In this document: positions 1 to 32,919 of the stretch, in pieces
Position numbering within the stretch: position 1 is the first letter of the stretch
Layout of the letters: every line of letters starts with the position of its first letter
Source: Setophaga petechia
Lineage: Eukaryota > Chordata > Aves > Passeriformes > Parulidae
Direction: 5' to 3'
Length of the DNA: 64,000 bases
Assembly: GCA_024362935.1 (NCBI GenBank)
Contig: JANCRA010000007.1
Span: forward strand, 18,897,003 to 18,961,002
Notes under the pieces: generated by a model
The model's database searches: none
What the model saw: the letters and a program-made list of their open reading frames with translations, nothing else
What the model was told of the DNA's origin: nothing
Made by a program: the position numbers and the translations under genes

Positions 1-3000
1 TGTTGCTTTACTGAATTTTCACTGATTTCAGATTTTAAGAGCAGTATTTACAAACAACCAAAACAAATTAAATTGACAAATAGTGCCCTGCAATAAACCT
101 GAATATTTTAAGCTTTGAAAAACATGCATACCTTGATTTTCTTCCCATTTACCATTCTTTTCTATAATCTTTTATTTAAAAAAAGATTAAGGAATTGGAA
201 GATCCTTGTCTTATCCTATTATTTCTGAAAAGGAGAGTTTTGCTAAGAATAGTCTTTTAATCTCTTGTCATAACAGCTTCTTTACCAAAATGTAGAGTTA
301 GACAAGTTTTCTTTTGTTGAAGCTATTGTGGTTTATGTTTTCTGTGACAAAACTGACCTGCAAGACACAACATCTTATATTATCATAGATTATGATAATA
401 GGATTTGTCATGGAACCAATCTGTAGTGGAGCTTCATATGACATTACACTGAAGAAGCTGTGGAGATGCTCTCCTATCAAATGTAGCACAGCAGAGTTTG
501 CAGAGTGATATTTTTTTCTGTAAATATAGCGCTACTCATTCTGATAATGCTTGTTCTAGAAAAATGCTACCTAGTAAATTTCTTCATGGTTAATTAAAGT
601 CACAGTTCAGGAGTCAATAAAAAAGTCAGGGGGAAAAGGTTGGATGAGAATCTTCATGATTCGAAATGCCAGTTTTCAGGCTGGTGAATATTGCATGCTG
701 CAGCTTGCCTCATTTACAGCCTCCTGGCATTTGAATCTAAAACCCCTTTTAAAGGGAATGGGAGATACTTTTCTAAAACAGTCTCTGCTGATGTCTAATG
801 ACTTAATAAAACAAGAATATTTAAGAATATATGAACTGCGCAGTGTATTCTATTGCAAATGCATCATTTCACTCTACAACCTCCTATGTTTAGCTTTGTG
901 TCACATGTAGCCTTATCACAAAATACAGCCCCCTGGAAAACATGTAATACAGAATACAATATTGCAGCAGAGTGGCACTGTAGTGAAGTAGATTAGAAAT
1001 GTTCTGTAACTTGGTAAGAATTAGTAAAGTGCTGTTGGCCGCAGGTGAGTTTTTCCAGAGAGGGTGCACTGGTATTCCAGAGCAGCTGTGTTGTAGGAGT
1101 TGACTGTGAGAAGTGCTGGGAAGTTGTAAGTGTTGCTGTCTTACTTGCTGCTGATTTGGATCACCAGGACTGTGTCTATCACCAAAATCAACTTGAAAGC
1201 CTCAGATAAAGTTTGGGCAATTCTTAAGCTTTGTAACTCGTGGTGCAACTTTCAGGAGGTTTAAGTATTTATGGTGGTATCTTTCTCTAGAGATAGCTTC
1301 ATGTTTAGATTATGTACCTTTAAAGATATTATATTTCAGAAATCTGGCAATCTGGATAGCACTTGGGGTGTAATAATCACAGATGATGAAGAAATGTGAG
1401 GTTTCATTTCCCTGTCACAAACTGGCGAATTCTCCTTGCTTAGAGGGGAGAGAGAAATGGCTGAAGGAATGGTAGATAAGCAAGCACAAATTTTCACTTT
1501 TTCATGGAGCTGATAGCATGTGTTCACTTGTGCATCTTTTTTTCCTTGCCCTCAGGCTACTTTAAGTCTCTATGTTTTCACTTCTCATTTTTCTGAATCT
1601 TAATTTTGTTTAACTTCCCATGCGATGAAGTTAGAGCTGCTGGTGGCTGTAATGTGTGTTTTACCTAATTGGCCACCAAAAGTATGGGTAATTTCTTCTA
1701 TGACCAGCTGCTTTAGTCACAGTTGTAAAAGAAAAATAAAACTGACTAGCTCAAAATGCCAGAAGTGAATCAGTTACCTGACTGGTTTAGGTAATATGTG
1801 TGTGTGTAAGATAAACATACAGCCCATGTGGCATTTTTCCTGTGCTTTATGACAATCTCTTTAATTGTCTTGTGCCATTAACAAATAATGCCCTAACTCT
1901 TTGTAGATGACTATTATATACATTTTTTTAGTATTTTATTTTTTATTAAAAGGGGTTTAATTTGTAGACTAATGGCATTATGGACAATGTCTTAGAGTGT
2001 AGAGAAATGTAGGTGCAAAAGGAAGAAGGTGGATTAATCTTCTCAATAGGAAATTTACTGATAAAAACCAAAAAATACCTGTTTTGAAAAGAGAATCACT
2101 GCGAAACTTACATTGCTCGTAAGAATTTATTGTGGTGCATTTGTTACTTGGTTCTTCATTATCCTGCTTGTGCAAGGTGTGTGATATGTTTTAATCTGAC
2201 TATAAAGAATTCAGTTCTCAGATGAATTGAATTTGATGTTAAACAAAGCTAACGTTTTAGTGATACCAGAAGTGATTTTCTTATTTTGGATGTTTTGCAA
2301 GAGATATTTCAGAATGTGAGAATTTGCTTTAGAAATATGCAGTGATATTGATTTTTATATAGGAGGTACTCAGAAGCTGTGAATGCAGGTTCAGCAGTTC
2401 AGCTGACCCTTGTTCAGCAGGCAGGATGAGAAAACACTGGTATGTTGTACTTGGTTTGCATAAATGCTTGCTTTGAGCTTCTGAGGGAAATGTGGTGTGG
2501 AGGTGCTGACTCTGCCTGTGCTCTGTGGGGAGCAGTGTGTGAAATCACTGCTGGACCTGCAGTGGTTCTGTCCCTTCCAGCTGCGCCAGCAGTGCCAGGA
2601 AATGGCTCACCTGGAGGAGCAGTGTTTAACAACAGGAGTTGTTTCTTGTGCCTCTCTGAATGTTTGCATGTGATCTTACACTACCTGTTTATAGGCAGTA
2701 TCAGTATTTTGCTAGTTACAGTCTTAATTTTATTGTTGCCAGTTGGAGGTCTTTCCTTACAGCTAAAGTGCCTCTGAGTCATTAGGTACTTCTTACAGGG
2801 TATCGACTCTTCCAAGGTACTTGAGACATGGAAGTGGAAAAGCTCAAGTTCCAGTTGCCTTATACAAAAATCCCTGTCTCCAACTTCAGGTTTCCCTAAT
2901 TTCAGGTTCAGCTGTTAATATTTTGGCACTGGTGACTGCTCCTGTGAGTGATTGCTGTTTCAGGCTGAATAGTATTTGAATGTAATTTGATGAAGGGTGT

Positions 3001-3814
3001 TCCAGCGCTGCTGCAAAAAATGTTACGTTGAAAATTAGCTGTTTGCACTCATGCCTCATTTTGTTATTAACCTTTTATTGTGAGTTTTGAAACCATTTGG
3101 GGTGAGGTTCCCAAAATAGCACAATCTTTAGTGGAAACATTTACTTTTGATTAGATGCTATAGTATTGATCAGAGAGGTCTGTCAGAGGAAGCACTGGAG
3201 AACATGCCAGCTTCAAGTTCCTATCTGTATGAACTGACTCTGCAAATATAATCCCTGGGGCATCCCTGCTTTAGTGACACCACAGAATATGTCTGTCCTC
3301 AGTGTCAGTGAAATTGGCTTTTTCACCAGAGGGTGAGTAACAGCCTGAAAAGGGAAAACTCAAGGGACTGCATTTGCCAGCAGCTGCTGCTGGAAGCTCT
3401 GCTTGGGAAATAAGAATGTTCCTCTTGCCTGGCTGTCAGTAATAATTCCCCTCTGCTGTCCCTCCCTTCAGAGCAAACAAGGAAGCTCCCAGGGTTAGTG
3501 GTGGTTGGGGATCAGGCTGTTTACCTGTGCTCTACCCAGGTGCTGTAGCTGCTGGCACAGCCCCTTCGTGGGCTGACTGAAATGACTGAAAAAAGCAGCA
3601 GGTCACTTGAATTAAGATGAAAAACAGAACGTGCATTTTTGGAGGGATAAAAAAAGATAGGTCCTTTTTTGCATGCCTGTTTTCTTTTGATGACTTCTAG
3701 TCTGTCTCTGAGATAGAAGCAGGCTTTCAGTAGATATGAAATTTTCTTGACTCATTTTGCCCCCTTGTATTGTAGTTTATAAAGTACATTAATACTAGGG
3801 TGGGGAAGATTTAA

Positions 3815-3859
3815 AAGTGTAATTTAGATTAAAGCTCGCTAAGTGTAATTTAGATTAAA
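3815..3859. repeat. short direct repeat, 19 bp x 2
   Basis: The 19-mer aagtgtaatttagattaaa occurs at 3815-3833 and again, identical, at 3841-3859, separated by 7 bp. It is probably a local replication-slippage duplication inside a MAPK8 5' intron. Confidence 0.85.
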
Positions 3860-6800
3860 AAGAAAAATTTGCTGTTTTTTTTTTTTACGCGAAGAAGTTT
3901 TCTCCTTTCCTGCCCCTCAAATTCTACTTCAGCTGTATAAAAAGTAAAAGTTCATCTGTTTTTGTAAGAGGTAAAAAAAGAGGGCTGAGTGTGGAGTCTG
4001 TTGAAGAATTTTTGATAAATTGAGTAGGATTTATCAGTACCTCCAGTGTTTCCCTAGAATATCCTCAGTTCATCCTCAAGGCACTTGGATTCTAATCTCC
4101 TGCATCATGTTCATTGCATGTGTTACAGATGGGGTTAAAAACCACCCAAATGTTCCCCTACTAATTCAGGCTCTGCTTTGTTGTTATTTTTGTCTTCATG
4201 TTCTCCTTGGTAAATTTTAAATATTTATTTCTGTTTTGATTCAGGATCTGGAAAAACTCTTCAGTCACTACTAATCAGGGTGAAAACTGAAGACCTCTTG
4301 GCTCTTGAGGCCCTTTATGCTTTTTATATACTTATATCTGGAGCTAAGCATTGCATGAAAGCTCCCTCTATGTAAGGTAATAGGATTACTTGTCTGTTCC
4401 AAACAGAACTGGAATCTGGGCAAAGACATCAGGTGTGAAGACTAAAATCAGATTATCAGACACTCTGAACCTGTGCTGTTTAAGTAGTAGGTACCTCCTT
4501 GTTACAAAAGGGCCTCCAGGTGACTTTTGGAGTGCATAATTAAGTTCAGTCTATTGCAATTACCTTCAAATAGATTATCATGTGTTCTATGGAAACTGTA
4601 GTAAGGTGACTAGTGGCTGAGAAAAGACTCCTGGAGTGGAGAAGGGGGTGGTTTATTTCCCTGTATGTTCTCCTCTTCTAGTAGACTCCTCAATTACACT
4701 GTCTTAATAAGGTGAGATGGCTGATACGTATGAAGAAAACTGTATCTAGTTTCCTAGATTACTGGAAAAAGTCATCATGTGTTCCAACTGGAGAATGTTG
4801 TTAGTCACTATATAAACCTGTAAACTGCAACATTAAATTATGGCAAAGGTTGCATTCGTATTAGTGGATTTAGTCCATTGTTTATTAATTTAGGACTCTA
4901 CATAGTTGTTCCCTGTTAAATTTTACTGAGGACAGAGTTAGATTAACAGAGAGGGCTCTATATCTCTGAGATATATCAATCTGGCAACAATGTTTGCCAA
5001 ACCAGTGAAGTAATCCTTGATTTAAACAGCCCATATTACATTTTATTAAGATTTATTTGCTGTTGTTTTACTCAGGAATATTTTGCTTTATAGCCAAATT
5101 TATTTGTCTATACTGAGCCTGTCATCTTTTCTGAAATTACCATCTTTAGTGGAGAAAGCCATCTGTTTATTGTTGAATACTCAGTAGATTCTGGGAAATC
5201 AAGTAATTGGCTTTGAATTCTCCATGTAAAAAAGGTTATAAAAATGTAGCTTTCCTAAAGTGTAAAAAAAATTAAATGTGCTTTAAATTTCTTGTGTTTG
5301 AGCAAATTGGGTGACACTTTCCTTTTCTGTTTGAACTTTAAAGCAATAGGCAAGTCATAACATAGAAATCTAAATGTGCCCTTGTCATGTTTATGCAGGT
5401 TTCCCCATCCTCAGTACTTCTTTTCCTGGTGAACACTGAGATCTAGCGTTCACCTTTGCTTTACTGAATCTGTAACAAGTGAAGTTTGACTTCTTGATGG
5501 ACATAGATACATTAAAATGTAATTATTTTAAGAAATGAACCTGCACTGTCCTTCCGACCTGGGCTATACAAGAATCACTCGAGTATATTTGTGGTTTTGT
5601 TTAATAGTTACAAGCAGAAAATAGCTCCTGAGATCAGAGCTGTAGACTGTCAGTGCTGTGCCTGCTGTCCTGTGAGTGGTGTGAGCAGGCAGGGTTCTGT
5701 GTAATGCAGGTGTGCAGTAACTGAGGGGAGAGGCACTGCCAGGGCACAGCAGCTGGAGGCCTCCTGAAACACAGGGCAGCGTTAGGGGTAGTTCAGGCAG
5801 CTGGAGGTTGTTCAGCTTGAAACCATCTGATCTGTGAAAGCCATGCAAATCCTAGAGTCATCAGTGAGAATATTCCATTTTAGAATAAGCTTCAGGTTTT
5901 TAGACATCTTTGGCATTTGTAATGGTTTGGTAATATCTTGCTGCAGTTTTCACCCAACTAATGTTAACTCCTTTGTCCAAATGCTCTGTCTGCATTAATA
6001 TTTAACAGAGCTGAAAGTATTGCAAAATACAACATTCAGTTTCGAGGGCAGCATGGACAAACAAAACATTAAAACTGTAATTACTTCTTAAACTAACTGA
6101 ATGAGCTATGAAGTTACCTTTAGAAGCAATTCTTCTGTTTTCTAAATTTGAGCCTTTGAAGCAAATATATGTGAAAACTAGGCTGTGTTTGAACTATCCA
6201 TTTAGCAGCTATCCAGATACCTTTAAACATGACAGCTGAAAATTAGACAAGCATTCAAAAACACTTGATGCATACAAATCAGTTATGTGTGAACTGTATT
6301 TTCACAAAGAAATTAAATAAGAGTCATTAATGCAAGAGCTTTATATACACTGTCCATTTGTTTTGCATTCAGTAGCAAACTAGCATGTACTTGAAGAACT
6401 GTTGGATTTTTCTAGGTCAACCACAGATTCCTACAGAACGTTCATTTTCATGGTGTTAGATGTCTTCTAAATGGAGTTATTATCATCATTGATAGATAGC
6501 TTATGTTGTTATATTATGTTGATTGTATTACTATTTACTGTATTAATATGTGTAATTGTTTTATTTTAAAATTGCCTTCTTCCCTTTCTGCATCTCTTTG
6601 ATTGTCATGGTTTTCATTTTTTGTCAGTCCTACTTCAGAGCAGCTCCTGTAGTAATCTTTGACTGTAGAACAATTGTGCCAACACATGTACACAGATCAC
6701 TGTTAGTTGGTGTTTGTGTTGTACCTCAGACATGTCTTGTCCCAAAGACTGTTTGCTGGCTTAGCATCCAAAGCTTCTTCCAAGACTTCTCTCACTTGAT

Positions 6801-9266
6801 CCTTTCTTGTTTAGGAGAGGATTGCTTTAGAAGTCATGATCATGAAAACCAAGTCTGATTTAATGCAAAACTTGTAGTTAATGATGGTTGTTCCCATCTC
6901 TGGTTTTTCTCATTTCTTCTGTTTTATTATATTTCAAGGTACTGGGATATGAAAATATCTTGTCAGCTGTACTTCTTCACTGAAGTAGAAATAATCTGAG
7001 TATGTATGATTTCTTACATAAAAGGATACTCCTAGAGTAAGAGATTATGCATTATAGCATAGGATGAATTCTGGATTTTCATGTTGTATTGTCTAATGAA
7101 GGTATAAACAAAATGTGCAAGGAGAAATGGCTTTTCTGAGAATTGGCTCCATGTGTTCTGAAGTACTAAGTAAATCTGTTTTATGCTAGGAGAGCATGCA
7201 TGTAAAATGAAGAGAGAGACTGTACCTCTTGCTGTCGCAGTACAGACTGATAATTTTTGATGAACACTGTGTAGGATTGCAGAGAAAAGAATGAGAATTG
7301 AATAGCAAGTGGAGACATTCCTTCCTCACTTTGGGATATCTCTCCCTTCTTCCTCATGTTATTAGTAAAAATAAACAATGAGTTCTTTTATATGCTGCTG
7401 TGTACTAAAGTACTGTTATGAATTATAAAATGGTTAGTAAATACAAGTTTCCTTGTCCATATTGGCAAGCATATTTTACAGTTTTGAACGTGTAGCAAAT
7501 TATGAGGCTTTAAGGCAATAAAATTTGCTTGGTTATAATACAATGTATGATATACAGTAAAATCTGTTACTATAAAGGAATTATTTTCTCAGAGAGCATT
7601 ATCTCTCAAGATCCTTTTCTTAAACTATACTTGCTTGGTTTCACTCTTTGATTCTATGAAGTTTAACAAAATGAAAGAAAATGCAATTAATCACTTAGCT
7701 TTGACTATTCAAAATACTGACTTTTAATGGAATGGTGCTGACATTCACCTGGAAACCTTGGAAGGAGGGGAGCAGTCCTTCCTGCATTTGTTTCTGAGGA
7801 ATTATCCAGAGTGAAGTATTAAGTTTTCATTATCTTGATGCTGATACAAATAGCAGAGTTCTATCAACTAAGCTGTTGCAGCTAATCCATTGGTCAATGT
7901 CACTAGATCTTAGTACAGTTTTAGTGGATAAACTCAGGGTACTGGAGTTTTTCTCAGCTGACGATGAACAAATGTAAAATTACATGAATTAGTGTTTTCA
8001 TTCTTTGTTTTCTGATTTTCAAAAACATGTTTGGCAGATTTCATACTGTCCACAACAAATTTTCTCTTTTCTAATTCCCAGGGGGTTTTATCATTATATG
8101 CTCTTGGGCATTTTTATTCCAAAACTATGTGCAAGTACGTCTGTGAACAAAGTGTTGAGGAAGTGACAGAAGCCAAAGCCTTAGTGGTAAGATGGATAGA
8201 TAAGAAAGAGCTGGGGTTGGTGTCATACATTGCTAAGAAATTAGGCTTTTGGTCTCCCTCCAGTAAGCTGACCTGCACTCTACCAGTACAGTCTGGATAC
8301 AGATTTTTTCCTTGTGTTGAGGAACAATTACTATTGCCCAATTTTGCCTTCCCTGTCAGCTGAGGAAGGAAGCCTTTAACGAAACTGCCAAATCACTGAG
8401 AGAAGCTGCTTTGGTATTTAGTTAACTCTTTATAACAGAGGTTTGGTTTTTTGACAGCATTTTGGAAAAGGGGTCTTGAAATTGACATTTCTTTTGAGAT
8501 AAATGCCAATTGAAGTCGTGCATTTTTAATTAGTAATATATCAAATAGTTAAAAATGTCTCCTTTAGAGAACGTCAGAGTGTTTTGATTGTACTTCTAGC
8601 TGTGAAGTGAATACAGGTTAGCTAGTTAAAAGTGGAATACATACATTCTAAGAAGAATACTACTTGTTCAATATCTTTTATTATTTGTGGAGGCAGTGTT
8701 TGCACTGTGTTCTCAAAGCTTGCTTAAAATTTAACAAATGTGTAGTGTTGTGACATATGGAAGGCAAGAGTTTCTTTGGGACTGTTGAATCATATGGGAA
8801 GATGTTCCTTAAGTTAATAACAATGGAAGACAGCATGCTGAAGAAACAAAAACAATTCTTCTAGTCACATACTTGCACTACTAGGCATCTCTTTTATAGC
8901 TACACTCAAAACCTGTGTAAAATTAAAAGTGCACTGTTAGCATTAAAGAAATGAAAAATATTACTGTAAAAGCCGTGATGCAGTTTTATTTTTTCTCCTG
9001 TGGGACATCTGCATTGAGGTGTTGCATTTCTTTTTTTAATATGAGAAGACTTTGGTGGAATATACATCCTTTTTCCTTACATTTGTTCTGTGATTATTAC
9101 TTATCCTCTTGAAAGATACCTGGCAAGGCCAGTTTTCCTTTTCTGGCTTCAGTTGACTGTATGTATTTCCATATCAGTGTCAGGTGTTCCTGGTGGACGT
9201 GACCAAGAGTATTTTACTGATTGCAATGTCTGGAAGGCTTGTTAATGTTCTGTCACTCTTTTATTT

Positions 9267-9345
9267 ATAGAATTATGCAATAATTCAGGTTGAATGGGGC
9301 CTCTGGTGAATGTCTGGCCCAAGCCCTGCTCCTGTGCTGCATGTG
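9267..9345 (-). mobile_element. CR1-type LINE 3' end fragment (decayed)
   Basis: On the + strand the block starts with atagaattatgcaataattc and continues aggttgaatggggcctctgg. This matches the familiar reverse complement of avian CR1 3' ends, where a terminal ATTCTATG-like repeat is followed by a segment that reads AGGTTGGAAGGGACCTCTGG on the opposite strand. The element therefore lies on the minus strand. It is short and diverged. It is recognised from memory of the CR1 consensus, not by alignment. Confidence 0.65.
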
Positions 9346-9616
9346 TGTATGGAGGGATGGTAGGACTCTTGGAGCTCTCTGGATGCAATGGAGCTTCCTG
9401 CCTTTTGATCTTCTGTCATTTCCATCTAATATTTTTCTATCATCCATTACAGCATTTCAAACACCTGCCATCTTACTCCTGCAGTCATTAGAAATAACTT
9501 ATATGTGCACTTGGGATTTATTTGGGAAGTGTCTTGTGTGTCTTAAAAGGAGTTTTGCCTTATGTCAGGTTCCATACAGTTGTAAAATCTTAGTTTTTCC
9601 AATTTTGTCTTCATAG

Positions 9617-28123
<18,507 letters not shown>

Positions 28124-28137
28124 CTACTTGGTCTTTT

Positions 28138-28154
28138 GGGGGGTGGGAGGGGGG
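28138..28154 (+). promoter_or_regulatory. G-rich tract just after the MAPK8 stop codon
   Basis: Fifteen of 17 bases are G, in runs of six, three and six separated by single T and A. It could fold as a G-quadruplex in RNA or bind hnRNP H/F. That role is inference. Confidence 0.5.
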
Positions 28155-31100
28155 TCCTTTTAGTCATTAATAGGGCACTTTTAAAATTTGGTGGTATTTT
28201 TGAGTGTTTTTTCAAAAATAATCATGGAATTCATCATAAAGTGCTGTAATTTCAAACTGTAAGTTGTGTTATAAGCAGCCACTTTTTTGCTGTAATTAAC
28301 TGTAAAATATTAAACCTGGTAATTTTTATTGTGGTTTTAAAATCTGCATATTTGCTTTACTATTATGCTGCTGATCTTTTTTTACTGATTTTTTAAGATT
28401 TGTTTTATCAAAGCACATATTAATGTTGTGGTCGTTACCATATGATGAATTATTTAAGATTTTATAGGTTTTCAATTTTTTAATTAGAATTTATTCCAGA
28501 TGTTTTGTTCATGATATCCTTCAAAGTTTTATGCTTGGTCATACATCTGTGTCCCAGGTGGAGGGGGAGGGAATTCAGTGCAGCCAGCTGTAGTTTCAGG
28601 CATACTACTGTGGTGCTGGGTAGTGAACAAAATCCTCTTTTATTTTGGCCACTTGCCTATAGTACTTCAGGAAAAGCAACAATTAGTGAGTTGTTTTTTT
28701 TAGAGAAACAGAAAAAAACCTTTGCGAAGTAGTATTATCTGAATGGGTTTATGAACTTAAGAAAGCAAAGCATATCTTCAAAGCTGCAGAAATATCCAGC
28801 CTAGCAGAGTAATGTGATGTTTTCTGCAGAGTTGTAGCATGCCAAATCTTGTGATCACCATAAAACATGAGGATACTTCATGAATAATACATTGCAATGC
28901 CAATAAACTGTTTACTTCTAGCTCGTAGCCTGTTTTTGTACACACAAAATGAAGTGTATCCAGGATGTTTAGACTGACAAGAGGGAATATCAATATGCTG
29001 TAGCTATACTTTCATGTGAGATGTGATTCTTGGGAGTTCTGGTTCTTATTAGTTTGTCTATTAAAGCGAGTGCTTTTTGGGTCAAAGAGGGAATGACATG
29101 AATGCAATAGGGGCAAAACTTCAGCTACTCTTTCTCCACCAAAAGTAACTGATTGCTAAAAACCATGAAGTGGTAGGAGAACCTCAGGATTTCTGTAGCT
29201 AATGCATTAATTGAGCAATATATGCCATCTAAAGGGGGGAGAAGTAGTGCTGTATAAATTAATATTTATTTCTTTCATTTCACCATGAGATCAGTGTAGC
29301 AGAAATCTTAGCAGTGGTTCATTTTAAGTCATAAATATTCAGTAGTTTTCATTAATGAAGCTCCAAGTTTCAATACACTTTTTAAACAAAAGATATATTG
29401 AGATATATAGAACAGTTAATAAATAGTCATGTAAGATGGTGCTGCTCCTCACAGAAGTATTTTAACTGTTTACATTTTATATTTACAGAATGATTTATGT
29501 ATAACTGACTTAAGTTTATGTATGAGTTAAACAATCACTCAGAATTTATTTCTTTGGAAAATGCAGATTTTTAGTGAAGCTAGGCTGTATAATTGATTGC
29601 CTTGTGTAGATGCATATTTTGTGTAGTGAATTAGAATGTGAAGAGGAATTCAAATTAGTAAAGCTCACAAAAAATGGGCATAAAAGATACAGAAGTCTTA
29701 CCAGGCACTGAGCATAAGCAAATAATGTAACTGCCTGCAGAGGTCATCCAGGAGTGACTGGTGGTCCTCAGTGTGGTTCCTTCTGCTTGTTGGGTTAAAT
29801 AAGTATCTTTTTGAAGTTTTAAGTGAAAGAGGAAAATTTGTCTTTGCAGTAAGTTTTAGAAAAACAGATGTGATAGTAATGTCGATGTCCAACATGTCTT
29901 TTTGAAAAACATGCAGGGTTGCAAGGAATGGTAATGTCTCAAAGATAACTAAATTGGTAAACTCCACAGTTGTTTTCCTTGCCTGGCTAGACTGCTGGTA
30001 AGTGCTGTGTGTGTGTAATTTTGCTTTCCTCGTTTATATCTGATATTTCAATATTGCCTTCCTAAGCCACATTTGTTACGGCAATTATTTTTGCAGGATC
30101 CTGCCAAATTATATATTACCTCAGAACAGGCAGGACAAGTTTGGATTCATCTAGCACGGGAATGTAGAAAATGTTGAACAGAGACCAATGGAACAGTCTA
30201 TTTTGTAATTTTTTAATCAAAGTTTAAGCTGTGAATTAAGCCAAAAATTTTGGTCAAACAAAAGTACTCCTTTGTTTTATACGGTCAAGTGATAGTGTGG
30301 TGTGCACAGTGTAATGAAGTTAAAACTGACAAAAGTAACTTCTGATGCCTCTCAGTGCTGTTAAAAATAAATTGGTAAATATAGTTCCTATTTAAATTTA
30401 TTATAGAAACCCACTGGATTGCAGTGATGACTGAAATATTTTGAAACTTAAAAATACTTTTTGCATTGCTTTCCAGTGTCTGAACTATGTAGTAACTGAA
30501 CTGAGCCGATAAGTGCTAAGGAGAACTGAGCTTTTCTTCTTTCAAGGCAAGGTTAGTGAATGTGTGGAACTGCCCACTGCAGCCTGTTGCAAGGTGTGAG
30601 CAAGCTGTGCTTAAAGGTATTGCTTCAGTAGGGTCAGAGCTTTGCCTGTGGCAAGAGTTCACTTTTGGCACCATCTTCACAGGAGTGTTGCTTTTTATTT
30701 TTTGCAGTTGCTCGCATTTTAGGCAAATTAAAGTGATGGCAAATTTCAAAGACAAAATCATATTCAGTAATCGAATTATCACAAGAGCATCCTAGTCTTA
30801 ATTTCCCTTTTTATTTGTTGAAATATAAACTTTTTTTCAGATAGGTGTACACTGCCGCAGATAGTGAACAAATGGGTAACTGGAATTCAACTGTCTTTGT
30901 CTGTTGTTAGATTATATGCTATACAATACACTGTACAATTTTAAAGTATTGTTAAGTTTTATTTTAGAGTTTGATTTGGAATCTTCTCAAGACAACAGGC
31001 TTCACTAAAGTGCATGCAGCTTTCTAAGGCCATTCCAATCCACTGGGAGTTGATATGGATTGAATTACCATGAGCTGTCTGATCCCTTACCTCAGGTGAG

Positions 31101-32913
31101 GTTCAAAGTTGGGCAGTAATAGCAAGATTGATGTCTGCCTTCTCTGCACAAAGCTGTGGCATGCAGCAAGGGTAGAGCAGCTCTCTCCTTCTGTAGAAGT
31201 AGGTTGTTCAAGAACTTGAAATAGAGATGGGGTAGGGGGGAATTAGTACCCTTAGAGTGTACTGGGATGCTGTGCTGGGCAGTCTCTTGTTGGTGCAAGC
31301 CAGTGGCTCAGAGCTGATGTGTTGGTGTGTGTGAGCAGCTGTGCTGCCCAAGCACAACTCCCTGTGCTTGGGAGTGGAACATGCTCAGCCCTGGGTCAGT
31401 GCTCAGCTAAGCAGATGTGGCATTTTGCCCTGGTCAAGCTTGGGCCTTTAGCTTTGAAGAACTTTTACTGTATGAGATGCAGCAACATCTTTCTGGCAGG
31501 AATTCTAGGTGGACATGGCATCAGCACCAGTGGTGTGGTGGGAGTGTCCTGTGTCCCCAGCACCAGCTGTGCCAGTAGGGCCCTTCTTCCCGGGACCAGA
31601 TCCAGAGCTCTGTAGGGGATGGGATGGATGGATGGAGCATTCAGCTCAGCAGTGCATGAAGGAAAAAGTCAAAAACCTCCTACAGGAGGATGGTCCTACC
31701 CAACCAATAATCTGAAGAGTATAACAGTAAATGTTTCTTGATAAAGATCATGGGCAAAAGTGGAGAAGAAGGTTCAGCTTATACTTGGTCTTGCTTTTTC
31801 AAGTTACTGAAGGGAGTGAATTACAGTTTCTAGATCTGTTTTTATTTGCTTTCGGCAGCAACTTGTCCATACTGTTACATTTTATTTTCCTGTCAGTGGT
31901 TTGGAGCAGTTGAAGGAGAGCCTGTCTGTATTTTTCAGCAGAGTTAGAAAGGGGTTTTTATTGAAGTGTGTGGTAAAAATGTACTGCCCACCCAAATTTT
32001 CAATTAATTTAATATATTCTTAGTTAAGGGCACTGGATAATAGTATTTTAAGTGGTCTCTCTCACTCCCTTCTCTTTGTACGTCTGTGTTACAGAAATGT
32101 AATACAGAAATATGTTACAAATCAGATCACATTGTGTTTCTATTTCTGCAGTTCAAAATTTAAGCTAGGTTTTCTTGAACTACCTCACACAAACTTTCTA
32201 CGTTTCTTAAGTAAGCAAAGCTAACCCTTGCTATTGGAACTACACTGAATGTGAATAGAAAATACACCTCCTTTAGAAAAACAAACCTATTGGCCAATGT
32301 TGAGACAATATCAGTATGTTTCTTATCTATTTCATGTAAGATGTTCATGTGTAATATATATATAGCCTGTGTACAGTAATGTACATCTAGATTATCGTGT
32401 TAGCTGTAAATTGGTGATTTTATTATTGTAGTCTGGTTTTGTAGGGTAAAAATAGCTTACTAGTAATGTCAGCTCATCCTTTACATTTTACAAAAGGAAT
32501 AATTCTTGGTAAGCTTTGCATACAGATGAATTACTTTTGTAGGCCCAATATCTAGTCTATTTTTGAAAGTTCTTTAACTTTAGTAATAAAAATTGAGAAA
32601 AAAATCCCACCCCAATTACTGTGATCATTCCTTCTGCCCTTCTTGAAGTATATTCTTAATTTTATGATGTCCCAAGAAGTACAAAAGGGAAGATACACCA
32701 TTAAAACTACTGGGGAAAAGTAAATTTTTTTTCTTCCCCACATTTGATACCTTTTTCTGCTTGTCCTTTATTCCCTCCAAATAAGCTGTTGGTGGGCATT
32801 ACTGAGACCATTGTGGGGTTTTTTAACTCATTCATGCCATAGGTCATTACATGTGCACCACTGGAATGTATACATTGTTATCTAGTATGTCAGTTGGTTA
32901 TAATGATATTTTA

Positions 32914-32919
32914 AATAAA
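32914..32919 (+). terminator. MAPK8: candidate distal polyadenylation signal of MAPK8
   Basis: This is an AATAAA hexamer within ttttaaataaaaaagaaaaa, followed by a T-rich segment near 32950-32965 that could serve as the downstream element. It is the last AATAAA before the A+T content drops. Confidence 0.55.

Larger units (their letters stand above)
1..9616. other. 5' intron/flank of MAPK8, no supported exon
   Basis: This stretch is AT-rich and lies 5' of the first MAPK8 coding exon. It ends in a good acceptor (tcatag, 9611-9616). In other vertebrates MAPK8 has one or more noncoding 5' exons far upstream, so most or all of this is probably intron 1. I see no CpG-rich promoter. Open frames here are short, lack family resemblance and are interrupted by many stops. 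It holds a 19-bp direct duplication (3815-3833 and 3841-3859), a GC-richer patch near 2440-2640 and a CR1 fragment near 9267-9345. Confidence 0.7.

Noticed and set aside
1036..1051. ccgcag followed by gtgagt, looking like a 5'UTR exon end
   Set aside because: There is no matching acceptor, CpG island or conserved exon around it that I can support.
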